Positions 1 to 12,438 of a stretch of DNA of 64,000 bases are shown piece by piece. The DNA comes from Ceratotherium simum simum. Taxonomy: Eukaryota > Chordata > Mammalia > Perissodactyla > Rhinocerotidae. Position 1 is the first letter of the stretch. Each line of letters starts with the position of its first letter. The notes under the pieces are model-generated. The model worked only from the letters and a program-made list of their open reading frames with translations, ran no database searches and had not been told where the DNA came from. The stretch spans positions 9,672,338-9,736,337 of the forward strand of contig NW_004454160.1 in assembly GCF_000283155.1 (NCBI RefSeq), given 5' to 3'. A program made the position numbers and the translations under genes.

Positions 1-674
1 ACTTTACATTTTTATTTATTGTGTACTTTAACTTTTATTCAGTTTCTAATCCTTTGGCTATCTATATTTGGCATTTTTTTAAACTTTAGAAATTGAATTA
101 TGTTACATTCATAAGTCGTTTGGAGTTCATTAATTCATTGGTTTATGCATTGTTTTTATCGTCTTTGAATGTGTTTATTTCTTCAAATCACTGAGGTTTT
201 ACATCACATATTTGGGACATTTGCCACATGCCTTTGTGAAGCTATTTGAATGATTTGGGTTATTGGTTGCATATTTGATTCTATTCTGTTTTATAAGTAG
301 CAATGTGCATGACATCCACATATAATTTTGTAAATCGTTTGATTACTATCAGCCCTTTAGTTTATTGGAAGCTTAGTTTTCTTATTTTTAGTCTGGTATA
401 TTTTTGATGGTACTAAATCATTTATTTTCTTCATAAACATAAAATGGCTGTATGATTTTCTTATTTTCCTTAGATGCTTGAATTTATCTTGTTACTGCTT
501 TTGTAAAATTTTTCAGTCATGTGATACAGAAGGTTTATTGTTTAAAGTAGTAATTCATCAGGACATAAAATATAAAACCCAAATTTAATCTTACAGTACA
601 AAGGAAAAATCTAGAATATATTCATGATAGTAGGCATTGTTTATTTAGATTTGAGCTTTATTAGCAAAGAGCAA

Positions 675-779
675 AGCAGGAGTCAGACTGGTGTAGTGGA
701 AAGAAGGTAAGCTTTGGAATTACAGAGAAGTAGGTTCATATCCTAGTTTACCACTTATTGGTATAGTTCAATCATTTGG
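675..779 (+). repeat. MIR SINE fragment
   Basis: Contains the MIR head pattern: a 'GTGTAGTGGAAAGA' motif, then 'GCTTTGGAATTACAGA', 'GTTCATATCCTAGTT' and 'CCACTTATTGG'. It is strongly diverged, as expected for a pan-mammalian SINE. Confidence 0.65.
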
Positions 780-1804
780 TTAAAAAACATTCGCTAATGT
801 CTACACTATGTGATAGACTGTGCTAGATAGAGAGACTGACTAAAGAATAGGAAATGGGCCATGAACATGAAAAACCTTACAGTCTAGGGAGGAGATGGTA
901 TAATACATTTTTTTAATGGCGTTATGCACAGGATGCTGTGAGAGCATAGGAAAGGGAATTTTAGGAAAGGTTTCTGGAGCGGGTGAATTGGGGAATGTTA
1001 AGTATTAGCTATTCAATTAAAGATGAATGCAGGCTATGCCCAGTCAGAGGGAGTTGGTACATAAAGCACCAGTATGGCTTATAGCCAGCAACTGGTTTTT
1101 TTTGTTTGCTTACTACAAGCAGGATAAATAGATAGCTCTTAGAGTTTGGTTTGCCCTGTTAAAGAGATTAGACTTCATCTATTGGAGACTGTTCAGAGGA
1201 TTTTAAGAAAAGGACTGTTATGGTCAGTTATGCATTTTAGGTAAGTGAAAACAGTGTGGATTTGGGGGTGAGGGATCAGACATATAAGAATTCTATTTCA
1301 GTTGTCCTTTCAGAGATTCTAAGGGCCCAAACCAGCTAATGTAGAGAATAAGGGTTGGATTCAAAGAAGTAAAGGAGGCAAAGTAGGCAGACCTTGTAAG
1401 TGAATTTGCGCAAAGAAAAGGGGAACAATTTTGATACTAGTTTTCTGGGTAGATATTGGTGAGCTAATTGGGATGAGGAACACACCAAGAAAGCAATCAG
1501 AGAGATATTTGAATCTGAAAGTTAGGCAGGGTCAGAGCCGAAAATAGACACTTGTGAGTCATCAACTTAGAAGTATTATAATAAAAGCCGGTGACAATAC
1601 ATCCCACAATAATAGGAATTAGGATGTCATGTGATTGGCAGTTGGCTTCTATCTACCCTTAACCCTTTCTTCTTAAATGAGTGTCTTCAGCCGGGGGCTT
1701 GATTTCATTAGAAACATTATGTTTCATTGTCAGTTCAGTGTGCATTTAGTTTTATATAGTGTAAGTGTTACTATCTTTGCTTTTGTGATTTGTGTTTGTG
1801 TGTA

Positions 1805-1823
1805 AGAGAGAGAGAGAGAGAGA
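1805..1823. repeat. (GA)n microsatellite
   Basis: A short uninterrupted GA dinucleotide run in LRIF1 intron 1, followed by CAGACAC. It is a simple repeat with no sign of function. Confidence 0.9.
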
Positions 1824-1969
1824 CAGACACAAATACCATACAGGCTAACTGAAATCTATTTCTCATTAATCTCTCAGTTTATGCAATTGAATTTTTTGGA
1901 CCTTGTTATGTTGGGGTTATGTGACAGTAAATACAAGGAAGTGGATGGGATTGCCCAAGAGAGCATGTA

Positions 1970-2090
1970 ATTCTGAATAAGTTATTTAATATTACTAAAC
2001 CTCCTTTTTGTCAACTATAAAATGGGAATGGCAGTACCCACCTTGCTGGGCTGTTTATTAGGATTAGAGTTAATGACAACTATTTATACT
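1970..2090 (+). repeat. MIR SINE fragment
   Basis: Shows the MIR middle segment: 'AAACCTCCTTTTTGTCAA', 'TATAAAATGGGAATGGCAGT', 'ACCTTGCTGGGCTGTTTATT' and 'AGGATTAGAGTTAATGA'. It is followed by an A/T-rich low-complexity tract to about 2180. Confidence 0.75.
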
Positions 2091-2467
2091 AGCATACCTA
2101 TTATGTATATAATATTATATGGTATATATTATTATATTATGTACTTATGTATATTATGCATGTACATAATGTTAAATCATAAATAGTAAGATGGAAAAAG
2201 GTCTAGCAGTTGAAAAAATATATTTTGCAAAAATATCTACAAAATGTTCATTAGCCTGCAAAATTTTTTTTATTCTATTTCTGTGAATACTTTATATCAA
2301 TATTAGAATAGTCAAAAATGTCAGAAGTTATATAAGTATGTTTAATATACCTTTTATTGAAGTTTTCATACCTTTTTATTAAAGTTTTTACATTTTCAAA
2401 AGACTACCTGATTCATTTACTTATTCTTGGACACCAATTGTGTATTTTAATTGAGGATGATAACTAG

Positions 2468-2640
2468 TATATATTGGGAGCTTATCATAATCCCAGTTAG
2501 TTATTTCATTTACTTCTCATAGCAAGCCTTATTGTTCCCATTTTGCAAATGAAGAAACAGAGACTCAAAAAGGATAAGTAAATTTACCTAAGTCAATCAA
2601 CTAATAATTGGAAGAGCCAGGATTAGAAGCCTGTAATCTT
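2468..2640 (+). repeat. MIR SINE fragment
   Basis: Shows the MIR core and right part: 'ATTTCATTTACTTCTCATAG', 'CCCATTTTGCAAATGAAGAA', 'CAGAGACTCAAAAAGG' and 'AGAGCCAGGATTAGAAGCC'. It is diverged but in the right order. Confidence 0.8.
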
Positions 2641-3700
2641 TTTAATATAGTCTTCTTTTCTTTTTTAAAGTCTTAAACTGTATTATTTTTCCAATGTAGT
2701 TTTTCATTTCATACACCAGCTGGTTTAAAGTAATTAGCATGTTGATGATGATTCTTTTTAAGTGACCAAACCAGAGCATGGGATACAGAATCTGGTTCTA
2801 GTGTTAGTTTTACCATTAGCTCGCGGAATATGATCTTTTAAGAAAACAGAATCCTTATGAGGTTCTAGTTAATCTCTTAAATGGAAGGTCTCTTCTAGAT
2901 CTGAAAAAAATGTATGTTGATTGAAGAAATAGGAATTTCACGCTGATTTATCACCTCTCTCCTTAGCATTCTGCCTCTCGGTTTAATTTTTAGAACTCAT
3001 TCCATTTGTTACTAGGAAATCATGGACTTTTTTTTTTATTATAGTTTGTAGAATTCAGTTCAGCCATTATTGTCCACAATGTGCCAGTTGCTCTATTAGG
3101 TGTAGAGGATATAGATATGAATAGGATAATCTACTCTTAAGGAACTTATGGTCTCTGGTAGATTGTATGAATCTCTACTGATATCCTGACATGGAAAAAG
3201 TTGTATTTTCCTTCCTTTTTTTGGAGGAGAAATGGAGAAGAGAGAAAGAATCAATGATTAGATTTGAAAATAGTTTCTGTGATATTCGTAATTTTTTTTT
3301 GTAAAGCAGAAATGTAGAGGTCATATAATAAAGTATGTAAATGAAGTATCAGCAGCCTGTGTAATTTGTTTAAACACCATGGCAATTAAAGCATGCTTGT
3401 CCCTACAAGAATAATTATAAAAGCATGTGTTTTGCTCTGTTGAAGCTTCTCATCTGTTAGCCAGATGTTACTGACAAATGAAGTATGTAAAGAAACCAAA
3501 TGAGACTAAATAATAAAAGATATTGAGACAATTCACTTGAAATGGAGATTTGAAAGAGCTATATTATTTTTTATATAATTTTTTTCAGGGCCTACTGTGC
3601 TTGGTATTGGAAGAACAATTATAAAATAAATGATATAGTCTCTGACCATAAGGAATTTCAGTCTCATTGAGGAAAACAATACTCACTTTTTAAAATTAAT

Positions 3701-3960
3701 TAATAGAGGGGGCGGCCCCATGGCATAGCAGTTAAGTGAGCAAGCTCTGCTGCTGGAGGCCCGGGTTTGGATCCCAGGTGCATACCAACGCACCACTTGT
3801 CAAGCCATGCTGTGGTGGCGTCCCATATAAAGTAGAGGAAGATGGGCACGAAAGTTAGCCCAGGGCCAGTCTTCCTCAGCAAAAAGAGGAGGATTGGCAT
3901 GAATGTTAGCTCAGGGCTGATCTTCCTCACACACACACAAAAATAATAATTTTTAAAAAA
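3701..3960 (+). repeat. ERE-type tRNA-derived SINE
   Basis: A full-length perissodactyl ERE. It has the tRNA-like head (GGGGGCGGCCCCATGGC, AGCAGTTAAGTGAGC, CCCGGGTTTGGATCCC), a body (GCTGTGGTGGCGTCCCATAT) and a tail with the two 'TTAGC(C/T)CAGGGC...TCTTCCTCA' modules, then a CA/A-rich end. The flanking TAAAATTAAT at 3691-3700 and 3961-3970 is a target-site duplication. Confidence 0.92.
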
Positions 3961-5339
3961 TAAAATTAATAGATCAAAGGCAATATAGAAGGTGATATAT
4001 AACTCCTAGCATTAGAGGCACCAGTGGGAGTGCTTTAGGGATTTCAAGTTGGAAGAAATTAATGTGAGTTTGAGTGACTAGCAGATATATTATGGAGAAC
4101 ATGGAATTGATCCTCAGTTTATAACTACATTGTAATTTGTTGAGGAAGAAAAAAATAACTTGAGGAATACTTAGAGTAAATAATGTACATGGGATAATCC
4201 AGAATAGCAAAGAGATCTCTGGTAAGACTGGAGATTTCATGTTGAAAAGTTATGGGTGGTACTGTTGTAGAGATTGGTTGGGGCTAGACTGTAGATGATT
4301 TTCATGTCAAGCTGAATTGGCGATGATGAATTATTGAAACTTTGCGTAAGGAGTTAACAGGATGAAAACAATGATTTAATCTGCCAGAGATACATACAAA
4401 TAGTGGCTGCAGTCAGAAAAACTAGTTTAAAAGTCAGAGCAAAATATAAAGGTGAGATAATGAGGACTAGCAACAAAGTGATGAAGGTCTGAACTAGGTA
4501 GTTGAAGTGGCAACGGTGATAAAAGTGAAGATGAGTAAGAGCTGTAAAAAGAAAAACACTTTATAGACTTGGTGATTCATTCAGTGTACATTTATTGAAT
4601 GTTTACCCTTTGTAAGCATCTATACAAGGCGCTGTGGGTGAATCAAAGGTGAATAAGAAGGATGACAAAAATAAGTCAGAGATGACTATGTGGTTTAAAA
4701 CCTAGGTGACTTGGAAAATAATAGTCCTGACACATGACTGGATGGTCTAATAGAGTACTAGTTTTCAGTAGAGAGTAATTTAAAGTTTAAAGTGATGGTA
4801 TTAAAAGTGAAAATGTTTGGTAATTCATCACAAATATGGAACTGAGGTCAATATTAGGGGATAGAAACAAAAAGATATAACTATGAGCATCATTATTGCA
4901 AAGGAGATAATTGGAGGAAGTAGTTGAAGCCACGAAAATTGGTGCAGTCTTTAAAGGAAGAATGTCTTGAAGGAGGAACAGGGTCAAGAACAGTGCTTTG
5001 GGGAATAGTCATAGTTGGATGCTTAAAATGCAGAAAATGAATGAGAAAGGGAATATTAGGAAAGACAAAACAAATTGTGCACGATGGAAATCATGATAGA
5101 GGTTCAAGATGGAGGGATAATTAGCTAGCAGTGTCAATTTCAGCAGCGAGCACCTAGGGAACGAGGATAGAGTAAAGACAGATTTAACTATGAAGACATA
5201 TTTGGTAGTCTTTGAGAATGAGATGTAGTAGAATAATGGGGAAAGAAAATAGACTGCAGAAGAGAGTGGGCTTCGAGACAACTTTCTGGCGTATCAGTGA
5301 CAGGAAGTTGGTAGATGGTCTTAATTAGGGTTCATTAAT

Positions 5340-6360
5340 GCCATCTATTAACTTCCTGTCACTCAACTTGACACCTAGATCACAGTCTTCTCTCTAATCC
5401 TACATGACTTCAGCATCTATATGGATAACCTCTTTGTCACTTGGTCTTTCAGTACAAAGGTCTTTTTCTCCAGTGATCTTATTCTCCATTCTATCACCAG
5501 CCATCCACTTCTGTAGTTCTTGTTATCAGATGAAATAGCTGCATCTACGGAATTCGTGATTTAGGCATCCTGCTGTCTAATCACTGGTTCCTATATTTCT
5601 AGCTTACTTGTTTAGTACTCCCACTCTAACTGTTCTTTATCTGGCTCTTCAGTCCAATAATCATTTATTCTCTCCTTATACGTTAGCCTTTTATGTTCTC
5701 ATTTCCTTCCCATCCAGTTTAGATTCTTATGTTTCATCATTTTAATAATTTTTATCAGTACTCTAAACTCTTTTGTTCCTCTTTGATTTATGTTGCACCC
5801 ATCTTCTTCTGAAGCCACCCCAACTCTGGATGAACTCAGTGATTTGCTTTCCCTTTGTCTATACCTGGTGAAATAAGGAAAATCTCACAAGAGCACAGAT
5901 TGGTATCACTATAAATTCATAATCACTATCTATCTCCCTGGGCCATCAACACTGCTTGATGACTAATGTTTTCAAGGTCAGCTTATTCTCTCACAAAGAC
6001 TTTGTCAACTCTTTTTGATTCTCCTCAAATTTCTCCCTATTTTTGCTCTTCTATTTAGCAGATGGTGTCACATCATTTTCATAGAGAAAATAAAAGCCAT
6101 TAGATCAGAATTACCTCAGCCTTCTGACACCAAAGCTATAAACGTACCTGCAAATGCACCTAGCCTCTCTGCCAGTTCCAATGGAAGGAGATATTTCTCC
6201 AGCTCTCTTTAAGGGTCAATCCCTCCACCTGTCTTCTGGTTCCCGTTTCCCACCTCCTGATCAAACCTTACACTTAATTTTCCCTCTTTCTCCTTTATTA
6301 CCAATCTCTTCCTCTTGATGACTCATATGAGCATTTATCTATGCTCTGGTTCATCTAACC
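5340..6360 (+). repeat. L2 LINE fragment (ORF interior)
   Basis: An old L2 (CR1-like) fragment. The translation at 6015-6212 contains 'FIEKIKAIRSELPQPSDTKA', which resembles the L2 protein segment between the endonuclease and reverse transcriptase as I remember it. The upstream part (GACTTCAGCATCTATATGGA) fits the endonuclease-to-linker region. The frame is degraded and will not be functional. Confidence 0.65.
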
Positions 6361-6639
6361 TTAAAAAAAAAAAGGGAAAAAGAAAGATGTCTTCTTTGAC
6401 CCCATTTAGCCTCCACTCTGACATTTGAAGGTTGATTCAAGTAGAATGAATTGGCAAAGAAGATTGAGAAGGAGTCACTACAGAGGTAGGAGAATGTCAT
6501 GTCTAGGAAGCCTTGGAAAGAGAATGTTTTAAGAAAAGGAGCAAGCATTTTTGTGTTCATACAAATACATCATTTATCTCACTTAATGATAATTGCCTAT
6601 TTACAGGTCCATGTACCCAGTAGTTTAAGTTCTCTCAGG

Positions 6640-6990
6640 GATTGTGGGTTGAACTGGCTTGGAAGTAAGCAAACGTTTTCAGTAAAGGACCAGATAGTAA
6701 ATATTTTAGACTTTCCAGGCTATGTGATCTCTGCTGTAACTACTCAACTCTGCTTTTGTAGCATGAAAGCAGCCATATACAATACATAAAAAAATGAGTG
6801 TGACTGTGTACTAATAAAACTGTATGGATACTGAAATTTAAACTACATATAATTTTCACATATCACAAAATATTATTCTTGTGATTTTTTAAAAAATCAT
6901 TTAAAAATATAAAATCATTAGCTTGTGGGCTGCACAAAAACAAGGAGAAGGCCAGATTTGGCCCACAGACTATAGTTTACTGGCCCTTTC
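6640..6990. mobile_element. hAT-Charlie-type MITE fragment
   Basis: A short DNA-transposon remnant. It carries 'GTAAAGGACCAGATAGTAAA' at one end and, at the other, 'GGCCAGATTTGGCCCACAG' followed by 'ATAGTTTACTGGCCC', an arrangement typical of non-autonomous MER5/MER20-like elements. An A/T-rich insert near 6835-6925 interrupts the body. The subfamily is not resolved. Confidence 0.6.
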
Positions 6991-8593
6991 CCCATAACTG
7001 AGCATGGTGCCTATGTTCCCCATAACACTCAGTAAATTTTTGTTTAATAAATTAAAGTTGAATAAGTTCAGATCCAGTTTATATGTGTTTTTTGGGGGGT
7101 GGAGAGGTGATGAAGGTGGTCTCTTCAAGCCCTAAAAACAAAAATAGAATTTTTGGCTTTGATTTTTCTTAATACCTGAGGTTTTAAAAACGCCTATAGG
7201 TGGTAAAACACACCTTTACACTGTTAAGAATTCGAATTATTATTATTCTTTGCCCTTAAATGTTTTTCTTCATTTGATCTTACCATATAAGGCCATACTG
7301 GGTCTATAGGACATGGACTCTGCACTCATGTTGCTAGAATTTAGCATGAGAGACAGTCTGTAGACTGTGAACAAACAGATTAACATATGATGATAACTTG
7401 TGATATGTATCATGAAGGAAATTAACATGTAATATTATAGACTAATAGTGAAGGAGGGGCAAGAGTAGTTAAGGTGGTCAGAGAATGTATCTCTTGGGAA
7501 GGACCATTTATGCTGAGACTTGAGTTATGTGGGTAGGACAGGAGTACCTAGGTAGAGAGAGAGCATGTGTGATGGTCCTGAATCCCATGAGGGCTTGGTA
7601 TTTTCCACGAACTGAAAGGTAGTTTTAGGTATAAATAACTCAAAGTGTCTACATTTAAGAAATCTACAAATAATTGATTATACAAGTAGAGACTGGTATA
7701 TATTGGATTTTTAAAAAATCAGACAGTGTGTACTAAGAAATAGCTTGTAAGTATCAGGTTCTAAATTGTCTAGGTAAAAAAAAAAAAAAATTATTAACTT
7801 CCAATGTGTCACACATTCATCGAAAGCCATTCAGTTGAAATGGCATTGCTGTTATATATATGGATTGACCCGCAATTGGAACTAATATGAATAATTGCCG
7901 TACCAAAGGCTGTTTAGCGCCAGACTTCAAATGTGCTGGAACAATTGATAAATAAAAGAAGAAAATGGTTCCTGCTTGAGTAACTCAGTTTAGTCCCAAA
8001 AATATGGCATACCAAGGTATCACCATAAGAGATGCCTTAAGTGAAAGAATGGCTGACATTAGAACTTGTGAGTCATTGTCGGTGGGAAGAACATAGAACA
8101 GATTGGGTAGGGGGGAGAAAAGAGTGAGGGAAATAGAATCAGCATAAATAGAGGTGAAATAAGAATCCTGGTCAATAAGAGAAAAGGAGGAAGAGAAGAG
8201 GAAAGAATTCAAAGAAAAGAAGAAGGGTGGATGCTAATAGTTTAAGAGGGGCATATTCTGTAAGGCATAATTTTATACAGGGTAAAACCTTAGAAAAGTC
8301 TGCTTTTAGTTTTAGGAATAAGTGTTAATATCTCATTCTCTTTGCCTAATCATGTGAGAAGATCTAAATCAAAACTGACCATATCTTTGATTGTATCTTT
8401 TCCTTCTTCAAAATCTTTGTTTTGCAATATTTCACTTTGAAAACTCAAAGTGACAAATTATATATACTTTTATTATATCTTATAAGTTTTTATATTTTTA
8501 AAGTAATATTTGCAAATATTTGTTTTTAAATAAAATGTGTATACCATATAGTATGTTGTATTTATTTACTCCATGTTCTTTTAAGTGTTTCAG

Positions 8594-10095
8594 GCTGCAT
8601 GTACCAAGTAGTTCAGACGATTGGCTCGGATGGAAAAAATCTTCTGCAGTTACTTCCAATTCCCAATTCCTCTGGAAATCTTATACCACTAGTTCAATCT
8701 CCAGTCATGTCTGATGCTTTGAAAGGGAATACAGGAAACCCAGTTCAAGTTACTTTTCAGACTCAGATTTCCAGCTCTTCCACAAGTACATCAGTTCAAT
8801 TGCCCATTTTTCAGCCAGCCAGTTCTTCAAACTGTTTTCTTACAAGAACAGTAGATACAGCAGAAAAAGTTAGAGTTACTTCTGTGGGAACTGAAAATTT
8901 TACCTCATCAGTCTCTAAAGTTCAGAGTCATGGTGTGAAAATTGATGGACTCACCATGCAAACATTTGCTGTTTCTCCCTCCTCAACACAAAATGATTCA
9001 TCTTATATTTTAGTAAATACTCAGAGTCTTCCAATGACTGTGAAGTCTCCAGTTTTGCCTTCTGGGCATCATTTACAGATTCCAGCCCATGCTGAAGTGA
9101 AATCTGTACCAGCGTCATCATTGCCTCCTTCAGTTCAGCAAAAGATACTTGCAACTGCAACCACAAGTACCTCAGGAACAGTTGAGGCCTCCCAAATACC
9201 ATCTGTTATTTATGTATCTCCTGTAAATACAGTGAAAAATGTAGTGACCAAGAACTTTCAAAACATTTACCCAAAACCTGTTACAGAAATAGCAAAGCCA
9301 GTGATCTTAAATACCACACAAATTCCAATGAATATTGCTAAAGAGACACAATTAAAAGGTGGTCAGCATTCTCAAGCTGCTCCAGTGAAATGGATTTTTC
9401 AAGAAAATCTACAGCCTTGCACTCCATCTCTTGTTCCTGTTAAGTCTTCAAATAATGTGGCTTCAAAGATTTTAAAAACTTTTGTAGATAGGAAAAATTT
9501 GGGAGATAATACTATAAATATGCCACCATTGAGTACCGTCAGTCCTAGTGGGACACAATCCAAAAGTATGCCTATTAAAGATAATGCTTTGGTTATGTTT
9601 AATGGGAAAGTCTATCTATTGGCTAAAAAGGGGACAGATGTTTTGCCATCACAAATTGACCAACAGAATTCTGTTTCTCCTGATATTCCACCAAGAAAAG
9701 ATACATCACAGATAGTGAGTTCAAGTCCAGTCACAGAAATATCCAGAGAGGTTGTAAATTTTGTTTTGGCTAAAAGTAAGTCTTCCCAGATGGAGACAAA
9801 ATCACTTTCAAATACCCAGCTTGCTTCCATGGCCAATCTAAGGGCAGAGAAGAATAAAAAAGTGGAGAAACCATCTCTTTCTATCCCAAACCCACATAAT
9901 ATGAACCAGTCCATTAACTACTTAAAACAGAGTAAGACTGTATTCACAAAGCCAGATTTTCCAGGTGGATTTAGTACAGGACAGAATGCCCCCAGAGAAG
10001 GAAATATCATCCAGAGCATAGAGAAAATAAGTTCCTCTGTTGATGCAACAACTGTTACTTCACAACAGTGTGTTTTCAGAGACCAAGAACCAAAG
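8594..10095 (+). CDS. LRIF1: LRIF1 large coding exon (exon 2)
   Basis: The main coding exon of ligand-dependent nuclear receptor-interacting factor 1 (HBiX1), a nuclear protein reported to bind retinoic acid receptors, HP1 and SMCHD1 and to help compact the inactive X chromosome. It begins after TTTCAG with the last two bases of a split Gly codon, then Cys and Met (ATG at 8599), and ends in Pro-Lys before the donor GTAATT at 10096. The 499 codons from that Met are Ser/Thr/Pro/Val-rich and low-complexity, as known for the family; examples are [20 protein letters not shown] and [20 protein letters not shown]. No enzymatic fold is visible. With about 27 residues from exon 1, the protein would be near 763 residues, against 769 in human as I recall. 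The frame runs past the donor to a stop at 10152, so intron retention would add 18 residues. The Met at 8599 is internal, not the expected start. Confidence 0.95.
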
Positions 10096-11288
10096 GTAAT
10101 TTTCCCATGTCAGGGTGTTCTTTTTATCTATCTAGAAATTTTTTTTTCTTAATTCTCAGTTAGTTATCTGTAATACTTTCTCCCCTCCTCTCCCATCTTC
10201 CACTCCATCACACACATAACATACATGCATGAGTGCTTAATTAGAGTTTTCATCTGAAGGAAATGTTTTAGGAGGAATATAACTGAGAGAATCTAAGCAA
10301 TATCTTTTGAATCATTTGGCATGCCAAATCTTGAAAATAAAATCAAACAAACAAATAAAAAAAAACACAGAGCAACAAGTTAGAAGAGTTGTAGGAGGAT
10401 AATGTGATTTAAAGCTTAGTAAAATGGTGTGTGTCTGTATACACATACATAATTTGTACACATACATATGTATACACACATATATATTTAATAGCCTACT
10501 TTTAGTATATGAAGAGATCAATATTAAGCATATAGGAGAGGCTGGGGATTTTTGTTTTTGTGGTGGTAGGGAGATAACTGTCAATTTTTTTAGGTAGATG
10601 GTAGAAAGGGTAAGATAGGGCTAATCAGTACCTTTCAGTCATTTGTGGAATTAGGATTTATCAACAACTTTGGGTTTTTTTTTTTTAAGTAGACAAGTTT
10701 CCTTTTCCTTTTTTTAGCCTTTCTTTCTGACTCCTCATCCAATTACCCAACATGTCCACATAGTTACCTTTCTGTTCTACTTAAGATACGTGTCTGTGCT
10801 CACTAAATATTTGTACCCACCTTTTCCTTACTTAGAAATCTACTTAATAGTGTCAGTGTTTCTCCCCTTCAGGACAGAATTTGTTGAACTCCAAAGAAGG
10901 AAGGAGGTAAATTCTGATTAAGTATAGGATTGATTAAAGGCAGAAGACTTTTCTAGAAGACAATAATTTCCAAAGAATGCCGTGTAGATTATTTTTAACT
11001 TGTCATTAGTCTATATTCTCATTTCAGTTGTTTGAGAATTGATTACCTGTTACCTTTCTAGTGCAAGAAAGTAAAATAAATGAGAAATTGTAAAGGAACA
11101 TATTAAGTTTGTACTCAGTTAAGTTCAGTTTTTCAAGTGTGAGTTTTTCAAGGGTAATGCCAACCAAACATTTAGGACTTTAAAGCATGATATTTTAAGT
11201 AAGATGAGGTAATTACTTAGTTGCTAGTTTGATAAATAGCTTGAGTAATTGGCAGTATTGTTTGTGTGTTTTCTTTTCCTGATTCCAG
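10096..11288 (+). other. LRIF1: LRIF1 intron 2
   Basis: It opens with GTAATT at 10096 and closes with GATTCCAG at 11281-11288. It contains a TG/TA-rich microsatellite at about 10428-10490 and otherwise A/T-rich unique-looking sequence. I see no coding exon or RNA gene in it. Confidence 0.9.
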
Positions 11289-11561
11289 ATCCAGTGTGAG
11301 ATGGCATCAACATTAGAAAAAATTACTCAAGAAAGAAATGACAAGAAAAATTCTCAAGGGAGAAGCAATAAGGCATCATATCTGAAGAATGATGCTGAAT
11401 TTAAAAAGATATTTGGTCTTACTAAAGATCTGAGAGTGTGCCTTACTCGGATTCCTGACCATTTGGGCTCTGGTGAAGGTTTTGATTCCTTTAGCAGTTT
11501 GGTGAAGAGTGATACTTACAAAAAGACAGAGTTTATAGTGAAGGAGGAAGAGAGAAAACAG
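11289..11561 (+). CDS. LRIF1: LRIF1 exon 3
   Basis: A 91-codon exon in phase 0 at both ends, after the acceptor GATTCCAG and before the donor GTAATA at 11562. It encodes [12 protein letters not shown] and then the conserved block [27 protein letters not shown] fits the spacing of the PxVxL HP1 chromoshadow-binding motif (V at position 3, L at 5) and is my candidate for the reported HP1 contact; that assignment is inference. The exon also carries the start codon of the short isoform at 11301. The exon 3 frame continues open past the donor to 11753, so retention of intron 3 would give a truncated protein. Confidence 0.95.
11301..11303 (+). promoter_or_regulatory. LRIF1: Start codon of the short LRIF1 isoform
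   Basis: Exon 1 should end in phase 1 and exon 3 starts in phase 0, so skipping exon 2 shifts the frame and leaves this ATG as the natural start. The context GTGAGATGG has G at -3 and G at +4. From here to the stop at 12876 the spliced frame is 87 + 146 = 233 residues, the same length as the human short isoform as I remember it. Confidence 0.75.
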
Positions 11562-12435
11562 GTAATAGATTTTAAAATGTCCTTTGTAGGTGCTCCAAAG
11601 ATACATGAATGTATTAATTTTCTTTATTTTGGTTTTTTAGTCTTGTGCATTAATATGAATGATAGTTATTACCAACTTTGCATATATATGTATTATACCA
11701 AAACAGTATTAAAAAGAACCATATATGAACAGCTAAAAATGCATCCCAGTTAAAGATGTCTTAAGTGTTTTTATTCACCTACTGTTTGTTTCATCATAAA
11801 ATTATAAGAAAATGGTCATAGCTTTTTAACTGGTTATCCTACTTTGAAGACCGTATCTAAAATAAATAATCCAAGTGTAGGGAAAATATAAGCAGGCAAA
11901 TATTCATTGCAATGTTACTCTTAATACAAGCATCTGGAGAAATCTACATGGTTAATAATGATGAAAAGAAACATCCCTATAGCTTTTCCCACTGTCATTC
12001 TACTTATAAATATATCATGATTATATTGTTTAATATCCTGAACTTCAGATCAGAGTCCAGTCAGCCTTTCCCAATGAACATCTTCCATATGTGCCTACCA
12101 TGTACAGGAAAATAAATAAATAACTAAATTCTATTTCTCAGGCTCTTCACAAATGGCTGTTATATTTTGGTGGTAAATCAATACAGCTTCCTGACTTGAG
12201 CAGGAAAATGTGAATTAAGCGATTTATTCTCAGCGAATATCGTGAAGCTGTTGCTATTCATACCATAAGAAATTAATGGTAAACATTAATTTCTTGCTGT
12301 AGTTGTTCTCAATGTATTTTGTTGAGTTGAATTTAATTGCTTAATATTTGTATTTGCAAACTTTCTTAAATTTGAAAGTGCACTATATATGTAGCAATAA
12401 TATTTTTTCTTTTGGAATCTTACCCACTGTTGCAG
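11562..12435 (+). other. LRIF1: LRIF1 intron 3
   Basis: It runs from GTAATA at 11562 to the first CAG of a tandem acceptor ending at 12435. The content is A/T-rich with short accidental ORFs. I see no repeat family I can name and no gene. Confidence 0.85.
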
Positions 12436-12438
12436 CAG
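12433..12438 (+). other. LRIF1: NAGNAG tandem splice acceptor of the LRIF1 last exon
   Basis: The intron ends GTTGCAGCAGGG. Using the first CAG puts an extra Gln before Gly-Phe-Asp-Lys-Lys; using the second omits it. The human protein, as recalled, has two Gln residues at this junction, which supports the first site. Both choices keep the frame. Confidence 0.8.

Larger units (their letters stand above)
1..8593 (+). other. LRIF1: LRIF1 intron 1 (3' part)
   Basis: Non-coding sequence upstream of the large LRIF1 exon. It ends in a pyrimidine-rich tract and the acceptor TTTCAG at 8588-8593. I looked for the first coding exon (about 27 residues, expected to end in phase 1) and did not see it; from the human gene size as I recall it, it should lie a few kb upstream of position 1. 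The intron holds MIR fragments, an ERE SINE, an L2 fragment and a hAT-type MITE, listed separately. The stretches 840-1530, 4340-4690 and 7340-7560 look like fragments of an ancient interspersed repeat I cannot name. The rest, including 7600-8590, is unassigned A/T-rich sequence. All short ORFs here look accidental. Confidence 0.75.

Noticed and set aside
3700..3936. 78-residue minus-strand ORF (similar ones at 21026-21259 and 38465-38683)
   Set aside because: All are translations of ERE SINEs; the shared peptide pieces come from the repeat.
8599..10152. Single-exon 517-residue gene starting at 8599
   Set aside because: The frame is LRIF1 exon 2. The ATG is internal, a phase-1 acceptor precedes it, and a donor at 10096 cuts it before the stop.
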